From Icerya purchasi (taxonomy: Eukaryota; Arthropoda; Insecta; Hemiptera; Monophlebidae): a stretch of DNA of 64,000 bases. Below, piece by piece: positions 56,936 to 64,000 of this stretch. Position numbers and translations under genes: made by a program. Position 1 is the first letter of the stretch, and the number at the start of each line of letters is the position of its first letter. The notes under the pieces are model-generated. The model had not been told where the DNA came from, ran no database searches, and saw only the letters and a program-made list of their open reading frames with translations. The stretch covers positions 462,333,576 to 462,397,575 of the forward strand of contig CM077116.1 of assembly GCA_039619475.1 (NCBI GenBank). The letters are read 5' to 3'.

Positions 56936-57059
56936 GTAAGTCTGTGCTGATTCTGTTGCCCCTAGGGAGGCCGATGGGAAACCAGAAAAAATGTTTTTTC
57001 ATTCGATGTTCCTATTTTCTTCCAGACTATGGTGGAAGAAGTAATATTTATTAAATTAA

Positions 57060-57850
57060 CAAAATCGATTAACTTCTCTTTTTAGCTTGTTCCAGCATAA
57101 ATTTAGCGTGAGACCCAAATTTAAGGTAAGTTGATGCGATTATCTACAACTGAGTGAGTTTTTAATTTTTTTTAAACTTTTCTTCGATTCCGAAACGGGC
57201 CGTAAAGCATTCCACCGACAACCGAAAGACAAAAATTTTTATTTCATTTTCGTTTTTATTTTCGGCATAAGGGATATTGTACATGATCAATAATCAGTTC
57301 CGTAAATAGTTGAACTTACAACATCTGATGAAATTTCAAGAATAAGTGGAAAAGATGAAAATTACCAGTCACAATCGGTCTTAAATTCTATTTGTATTGT
57401 TGTGAAATTTTGTAGAAGTATTGGGGAATCCAATGATCACTTCTGATCAAGTCGTCGTAGTTGTATATATTCAGAGATTTCTGCTGGAATTGTTAAAAGT
57501 AAATCCGGTATAGACTACAAATGAAAAAAATTATAGTGTGCTGCTTGATTGGAGGAAAGAAGGTTGAGGTTATAATTTATAATGATGTCTCGCAGAAGTT
57601 TTCCCTTTTAGATTTGTTTAAGAACTTCCCCAAGATTGAAAGTTATCCAATACATTATGATATATTCGATACGGTAATAAAATTACAAATGAGTGTATTA
57701 CAAGGGAAAATGCTGTTTTAAGAAAAAATCGAAACTGTTCCGTAACAGAAATATTTTTACATGTTAAAGAATTTACGAAATTTTTTCAGATCATATTTGT
57801 TTGCGGTATTCATAAATACCCTTGTTTATGACATTTTAATCATAAGGCGG
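57060..57850. other. No gene identified
   Basis: AT-rich. The 66-codon frame at 57521 has no recognisable motif. Confidence 0.45.
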
Positions 57851-57854
57851 TTGT

Positions 57855-59515
57855 AACATTTTTCATTCTTTATATTAACGAGATTTTGGACCGCATACGG
57901 TCGCTTGTTTCAGCCCATCTATTCGTAGATGATCTACATATATCCCTCTCCTCTAATTTCCCATCCAATGCTCAATCCATCCTACAATCTATAATAAACA
58001 GATTAAATACGTAGGCTGATGACATTGGTCTGAAGTTGTCCGTAACAAAATCTGTCTGCGTTAAATTCCACAAAAGTCCTATGGGGAAAATCCCAGAACT
58101 AATATTACTCTTTTGCTCAATACTTCTCCACATTTCCGTTCTTTGGTTAAATTCTTAATCTTATTTTTAATTTCAAATTGTTTTAGGTCCCGCACGTATC
58201 CAATCTCAAAATAAAATGTCTAAAAAACCCTTTCTATATTAAAATGTTTATCCAATCGGAAATACCATATTCATCCTAAATTATTATTAGCAATTTATAA
58301 CACGTTAATGCTTAGTAAGCTAACATACAAATGCCAAGCGCTTTTGAAATGCTTAGACCCTGTCCTCTACTCAACTTTACGCATCATTCTCGGAGTACAT
58401 CAGACATCTCCCTCGCTCAACATCTGTGCCTTAGCAGGTTTTTTTTGTTCCTACATGTATGAATTTCATACTTACCGCAATCTTTTTCCTTCGGCCATTA
58501 GCCACCACTCTCTTACTATTTTGTATCCGTACCCTCGTCCATACTATCCTAATGATCTATTACCAAAAGTAATAACCCTCCTTAAAAGTTGTGGTATTAA
58601 TTTAAGTCCACAGGAGACACATTCGCCATATCCTAGTTCACTGGGAATACAGCTTGTATCAGCCGACTTCTCTCTAGTTGAATCACATCAACAAGCAGCA
58701 AATGTGGCCAGTTTCCTCAAAGAGCAATAATTACAATAGAAATATACAACTTCACCCCCATCTACACACAAAAGTTAGCCCAAAGACTGGACCTCTCCAA
58801 CTTTAAGCGCCTACGTAAGCGATAATAGAGTCCATGCAGTTTGTCTTGACGATTTATGTACGACTCTAGAGGCTGAAATGTATAGCATCCGTTTATGCCT
58901 TGAATCCCTGTTACCTAGAAAAGCACCACTTCAAAATGCTTTTGTGATTACAGACTCGTTATTGGCAACCAATTCCCTCCTCACGTCTCCAAAAATATAA
59001 GTGTTCTATGTGTAAAAATAAATTACACAATAAGATAGCTCTCACAATTGGGCTGTGAGGTGGTGTTCTTGTGGGTCCCTACACATGTTGGGGTACCGGG
59101 GAATGAACGGGCAGATTCGACTGCTAGAATAATGCTATCCACCCCTATGAACATAAATACTGACTCTTCGTGCATTATATCCAAATTCCTGCATATATAT
59201 TATTCAAACAAGTGGGAAAATCCTTAGCTGTCACATACAACATGGCTAAATATTATCAAACCAAACACAGAGCCGTGATAGTCTCCATTCGAAATGATAC
59301 GCAGAGAATTTTTGATTCTGAGCAGGCTGAGAATCAAACGTACTTCCGTTTCACACGATTGCCTCTTTGAAGGTGCCTCTCCTTTTGTAGCATTCCCTTT
59401 TTGCTTTCAGCCCGTTCCACTAGACGTCAATCATATACTTGGACACTGTTCACGCATATACATTGCTGCCCTATCTAATGGCCCCGTTAAAGCAATGTAT
59501 GACTCTGTCTAACTA
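57855..59515 (+). pseudogene. LINE-C family, second copy, heavily decayed
   Basis: Blocks in order on the plus strand, in shifting frames: FILYINEILDRIRS, AHLFVDDLHISLSS (RT catalytic box, 57922-57933), a TAG, ADDIGLKLSVTKSVCVKFHK, LRIILGVHQTSPSLNICALA, EAEMYSIRLCLESLL (RNase H glutamate kept), ITDSLLATNSLL, LWVPTHVGVPGNERADSTAR, then LSRLRIKRTSVSHDC and VNHILGHCSRI. The parallels to LINE-C at 35535 are close (LRTILGAHRSSPS, LSRLRTGHTAMSH). At least six frameshifts or stops. This copy extends further 5' into the RT. Confidence 0.75.
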
Positions 59516-59696
59516 CATCGAACACTCAAATTCATTCAAATAAACAAACCAGGCAAGTTCATATTTATTTATTTAATTTGATTAAATCGATTCGCCAATA
59601 CAACATCTCGAAGGCCAATTACTGTATAACACAAAAAAGTGTATAACTAGAGACAAAGACACACCGACAACTGACATACTCAGACTACACAGCAAT

Positions 59697-59697
<1 letters not shown>

Positions 59698-59728
<31 letters not shown>
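59698..59728. repeat. (CA)n microsatellite
   Basis: About 15 CA units. Confidence 0.9.
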
Positions 59729-59730
<2 letters not shown>

Positions 59731-59754
59731 CTAAAGGACAGCCACCACACCTCA

Positions 59755-60705
59755 TTTGAAGATATTCCTAACAATTTTGATAAATTCATCAAAATGATTG
59801 CTATCAAAAATGTCACTATTTTTATTTTCTTTGTGTACGTTGTTATACAAAGTTAAAAGTAAACGGAAGGACGAAAAATGTTTCATTTTAGCAAAACTGA
59901 CCTCAAAAATTTTAGACCGACGAACATTACGAGCGGTACAACTTATTTTCTCTAAATGTAACGAGCAGGACAACTTACCATGTATTAACCCATATAAGAA
60001 TAAGAGACACACTTCCTTCCTACGACCAAGCAGGCTTCCGAGTTGTAAACTCCCCAGCACCCCGTTATGTGGAAAAGCATCCCCGTAGAAATTAGCAAAT
60101 TTGTAATGCATATATCTCAGAAACATCTTCTGTACCCTTTCAACTATATCAGTCATTTCGACCGACTCAGGGTCCTAAATAATAGAAGAAAATTTTAAAT
60201 GAGAACGGATTAATGCAACATATAAGCATAAGTGAGTTTCACTATGAACAAAATTTCTGCTGGATCTCATTATATAACGAAGCATTTTCCTAGCTCTACT
60301 GACAGCTTGAGCGGTATGTGGCTTAACCATTAATTTAACATCTAAAATAACTGCTAAATCTCTAACAATTAATCCTTTCTTCAATTCAACATCATCCATC
60401 TGATATGTACTACTAAAGGGGACATACTTACGAGTAAACGTAGTATAAAAAAAGATTTATCCTTATTTACTAACAACTTATTGGTCACATTTCACCTGAT
60501 GAAATTATTAATATCTAACTGTAATATATGCATATCCTCCACACATTTTATTTCTTTAAACAATTTTGCATCATCAGCATACAAAAATATTTTAGAATGT
60601 TGCATATAAACTAGATGGTACATGCGCAGAAATAGCCTTGCAGTTGCAGATGGTACATGGGCTATAGTATAAAAAAAAACATAAGACGGTATATAACAAT
60701 ACAAG
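59755..60705 (-). pseudogene. Non-LTR RT remnant, C-terminal half
   Basis: The minus strand shows KIFLYADDAKLFKEI (catalytic YADD, about 60595-60550), LQLDINNFIRW, then MDDVELKKGLIVRDLAVILD, ARKMLRYIMRSSRNF and LYVALIRSHLKFSSIIWDPE. After a one-base disturbance come VERVQKMFLRYMHYKF, GSLLGRRKEVCLLFLYGLIH and RRSKIFEVSFAKMK, finishing IVRNIFK at 59752-59754. This is the RT thumb and C-terminal tail (VERVQ..FLRY, L..RR) seen in several arthropod LINEs without RNase H. Fairly well preserved but split into three frames. Confidence 0.75.
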
Positions 60706-60709
60706 TATG

Positions 60710-61780
60710 TAAATATTATTATGGTATTAATTAATTAATTAAATTTATTTACATATGCGAAGACCGACTGAAAACTTTTGCACATGGTTTTTCATTCAAA
60801 GTTTGACAATGAACGGTACTCTCCGTTGAAATGGGTGAAATGCCCCCATTTCTGAATCTTTAAATTAACTTAGGCTAACGTTTTCGAAATTTTTAAGACA
60901 GAGTTTGGCGATATTAGCAGCTTCCGATGCCTTGGTATAAACTGTATTATAAGCATGTGTACATGCCAAATTTTAGATTAAAAATTTCTCTTTATATAGC
61001 GCAAAAGAGATTCCTTTGGAAAGGGGGATTTCAAATGGAACAGACGGAAACAAGGAAAACAAAGACACATAATGGAAAGGTTTTTGCGAAAGTTTAAAGT
61101 TTGTGCATTAAATAATAGAGGGGAAATTGACGTGGCGGTAACAGAAGATTGCGTGTTAAACCTAAAACGCTAGCGCAATCTCAGATTTTATTTAAAATTA
61201 TTTATTTGGAAATTTTGCTTCCTATTTCAGTTAGTGACAAGAAAAGAACGAACTAAATGAGAATGGCGACACGAACTAGATACAAGCAAATAAACTGTTT
61301 AGCCAATCGCATTATTTAATGTTATGCATGTATATAGACACATTCTGCTGAAATTCAACTTTAGCTATTATATAGAATAATAATAATACTAATGAAGCAT
61401 TTGAAAGTAATTAATATGCGAAATGTAATATAGAACATTTCGAATTTATTAATCACAACGAATTAAAGACTATCGCGAGGCGAGCTACCGCCTCTTCTCT
61501 AGAAAAAATGATCTATTCAAAAATTTAGATATTTCTTTTTTCTTAAAAAAAAAAAGCTTTTAACATATCAGTTCTTATGTATTTTTATTTTTTCGAACGT
61601 AATAAGATTTCTTCTATTTATTATTATATTGAAATAATTTTATAATTACATTTTATAAGTTATTATAAACAGAATAAATTAAAGAATAACTGCAATGAAG
61701 CTTTAACTTTGATTGAAAATAGACGTATGTTCTGTGCGTTCATTTTTATAATTGCTTATCGTGTTTAATCAATCCTATCT
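60710..61780. other. No gene identified
   Basis: AT-rich with no motif-bearing frame. The end may include the 5' untranslated region of LINE-F, whose start I cannot place. Confidence 0.45.
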
Positions 61781-61962
61781 TAGGAGTGATATCACTTTTT
61801 TATTACCTCTTATCAGTTTATTCTTGCGCGTTCATTTTTAATTGCGTGTATGCGATAACAAAATACCGGTATACAAATTGTCGCCAAACAGTGTCAGACA
61901 AGGCTTTTAGCCATGTCGCTCTCAAAAATTTAACACATGCTGATAAACCATCCTACGCCGAT

Positions 61963-63354
61963 ATGTCAAAGCCTTCAAACTTCCCTACACGCGAACAAGC
62001 TATCATACTAGCTTCCTTGGAAAACACCAAAATCGAAGAATACCTATACGCCATAGGAAACATTACTCAACCGAAAAATATCCACTCCGCTTCAAGAATC
62101 TCGCATAACCACATATGCATCTACCTCACGTCATCCAAAATAGCAAACAACCTTGTCGAAAGCCACGCAGATATTATGATCAACAATCAAAAAGTCAAAC
62201 TACGGAAACTAATTGCACCGGCAAAGCGGGTAGTTATGTCCAATGTGTCACCACATATTCCCCATTCGGTACTTGAAGAGATGCTCATCAGTTTAAATCT
62301 CAAATTAACCTCACCTATATCGCCGATCAAATATAACGTATCAAATGGAGAGTACAGCCATATCTGCAGTTTCAAACGTCAAGTGTATTGTGCGGTCGAA
62401 CCCGAAACCAACTTCAAAATACCGGAGTCAATTACCGTAGAATACGAAGGTGAGTCTTTTCGTATTTTCCTCACTGATGATACCGTATTCTGCACTCATT
62501 GTAAATCTCGTGAACACTCGTCCCCCAAATGCACAGCAGAAAAGAGAAAAAAATACCCAATTCTGCCAAAACCCGCTAACGATGATAGGTTAGACGATGT
62601 ATTACAAAATGCTACATCACACCGTCCTACCACTCTACCGATTCAAGATATTACATTTCTACCAGAAAGTAATGACAACGAGCACACTAATACACATGCA
62701 AATGTACCTAACTCGCAGCCGACAAAACGGGACCTGTCTGTTTCACCACCCGCCACCGATACGAATACCGGTACTGATCCGAAAGATAAAAAGCAATCAA
62801 AAAAATGCAAAAGTACTGGTAACGAAACTGATACCGCTGCTATAAACAAGTTGCTAACTCCCTTTAGTGAAACAATAAAGCAGCAACACAAAACATTACC
62901 CGATGCCTTCACACAAAACGAAATTGCGCAGCTTCTAAGCGCTAGCAAAAGTTCTAGCACAAAAGAAGCCATCGCCCAGATAACGAAGATAGCGTTAACA
63001 AACACCGACACGCTACAAATACAGCTTAGACACATTTACGAAAATATACAAGACAGAAGCACGAAAATACACATCACCAAATTAATGAACAAAATAGTCC
63101 TGCAAGATGACGATCCTTCAATGGGGAACATTAATGGTTTTTACAGTAATCTTGAGGAATTAAAACTACTTACAAACAAGCTATCTTCGTCTATAATCTG
63201 CCTGCAAGAAACTCGCCTTTTGCCGAAGCAAAAACACGCTACATTAAAAAACTACAAGATGTACAGAAGCGATTACACGTCAGGCCTTATTGCCTCTGAC
63301 AGAGTGGTTACGCTAATCCAAAATGACGCCTGTACCTACAGCAAACCCGCATGA
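61963..63354 (+). pseudogene. LINE-F ORF1 fused to endonuclease start
   Basis: From ATG 61963 (MSKPSNFPTREQAIILASLE). A single knuckle, CTHCKSREHSSPKC, lies at about 62487-62530, followed by a long polar C-terminus (KDKKQSKKCKST, then TKIALTNTDTLQIQ). Near 63117 the frame runs straight into endonuclease sequence: GNINGFYSNLEELKLLTNKL, IICLQETRLLPKQKHATLKN and YKMYRSDYTSG, then stops at 63352-63354. Normally ORF2 would begin in another frame with a QWNINGF-type start. The other frame here reads ATG ACG ATC CTT CAA TGG, so a small insertion or deletion beside TGGGG caused the fusion. Confidence 0.8.
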
Positions 63355-63400
63355 ACACAGTTAGTACTATTCAACATACCATAGTACGCATATTTCATCC

Positions 63401-64000
63401 AAAGTTCTTCAACTAGACGTGGCCAAAGCATTCGACACTACTTGGCATGATGGCATAATCTTTAAAATAATCAAGACCAATTTCCCGGCCTATCTTATTA
63501 AACTAGTTAAAAGCTATTTAAGGAACAGAACATTCGCTGTTCACATCTCTAATACCTCCTCGTCATTTTTAAAACATACTTAGCTGGTGTCCCACAGGGC
63601 AGTGTGTTGGGGCCAATTTTATTTAACATATTCCTTTATGATTTCTCTGTATCGTCCCACATTAACACGGCGCTCTTTGTCGATGATGCTGCGCTGTATT
63701 GCAGCTCATACAGACCGAATGCAATAGCCAACAAGATACAACATGAGGTTAACCGCGTCCTTCGTTTTTTTAAAAAATGGCGTATCTCTATTAATCCGGC
63801 AAAATCTGAGGCAATTCTATTTTCTCGTAGGTACCCATTGACCCCTAAGAAACTGCATATACCAGGTACCGATATTCCTTGGTCCGATCAAGCTCGATAC
63901 CTCGGCGTGATATTAAACAAAAGGTTAAACTTTAATAAACATCTCAATCATGTAGTCGCCAAAACTAATCGCGTTATCTACGCTATTTATCCAATGTTCC
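63401..64000 (+). pseudogene. LINE-F RT domain, 5' deleted, one frameshift
   Basis: Starts abruptly with KVLQLDVAKAFDTTWHDGII (block A aspartate) only 50 bp after the endonuclease piece, so most of the endonuclease and the RT fingers are missing. VKSYLRNRTFAVHIS follows. Near 63575 the frame changes, then AGVPQGSVLGPILFNIFLYD, the catalytic LFVDDAALYCSS (about 63678-63705), WRISINPAKSEAILFSRR and ARYLGVILNKRLNFNKHL. It remains open to the window edge. FVDD and the LGV.L..RL block fit a Jockey-clade RT. Confidence 0.85.

Larger units (their letters stand above)
61786..64000 (+). mobile_element. LINE-F: Jockey-like LINE, deleted, runs off window
   Basis: ORF1 with one zinc knuckle is followed by a short piece of endonuclease and then, after a deletion, the RT. 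Orientation is plus and the 3' end lies beyond 64000. The frame is open upstream of ATG 61963 to 61786 without a clear start. Confidence 0.8.

Overview
This window is AT-rich eukaryotic nuclear DNA, almost certainly from an insect or another arthropod. It has a GT-AG spliced gene, many animal-type non-LTR retrotransposons (LINEs) with poly-A tails, mariner, hAT and piggyBac transposons, a tRNA-derived SINE and long TA and AAT microsatellites. There are no prokaryotic operons and no rRNA genes. The exact taxon cannot be read from the sequence; an insect fits best.

Only one host gene is well supported. It is a PDZ-domain protein on the + strand, resembling whirlin/PDZD7/dyschronic scaffolds. 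Its first coding exon (25439-26213) and the next PDZ exon (39801-39934) join in matching phase across a 13.6 kb intron. A possible further exon lies at 56787-56935. Everything else recognisable is mobile DNA or its debris.

Layout: 0.4-1.2 kb holds diverged inverted-repeat units; 1.6-2.3 kb a hAT-like MITE; 5.0-6.2 kb remnants of a hAT transposase and a LINE reverse transcriptase (RT); 7.2-8.1 kb a deleted mariner with very long terminal repeats; 8.1-8.5 kb an RT remnant; 11.8-12.4 kb another inverted-repeat unit; 14.0-15.1 kb a SINE beside a mariner relic; 16.2-17.9 kb a Ty3-type retroelement relic split by a LINE; 18.5-24.5 kb LINE scraps and a 254-bp MITE. The PDZ intron (26.2-39.8 kb) holds LINE-B interrupted by a full-length Jockey-type LINE-A, a complete but broken mariner, an RT remnant, a hAT relic split by LINE-C, and a truncated Jockey copy. 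At 42.3-44.1 kb are two minus-strand RNase H LINE fragments. At 46.4-52.9 kb is a full-length I-type LINE-E with both ORFs open. At 53.1-54.5 kb is an internally deleted piggyBac-like element. At 55.3-60.7 kb are further LINE remnants, and from 61.8 kb to the edge is LINE-F, fused and internally deleted.

The nesting gives relative ages: LINE-A is younger than LINE-B, LINE-B copy 2 is younger than the Ty3 relic, LINE-C is younger than the hAT relic, and LINE-E looks youngest. The most unusual signal is the stretch between the two LINE-E ORFs. ORF2 has no ATG ahead of its endonuclease domain, and the spacer looks like a phase-compatible GT-AG intron that would join ORF1 to ORF2.
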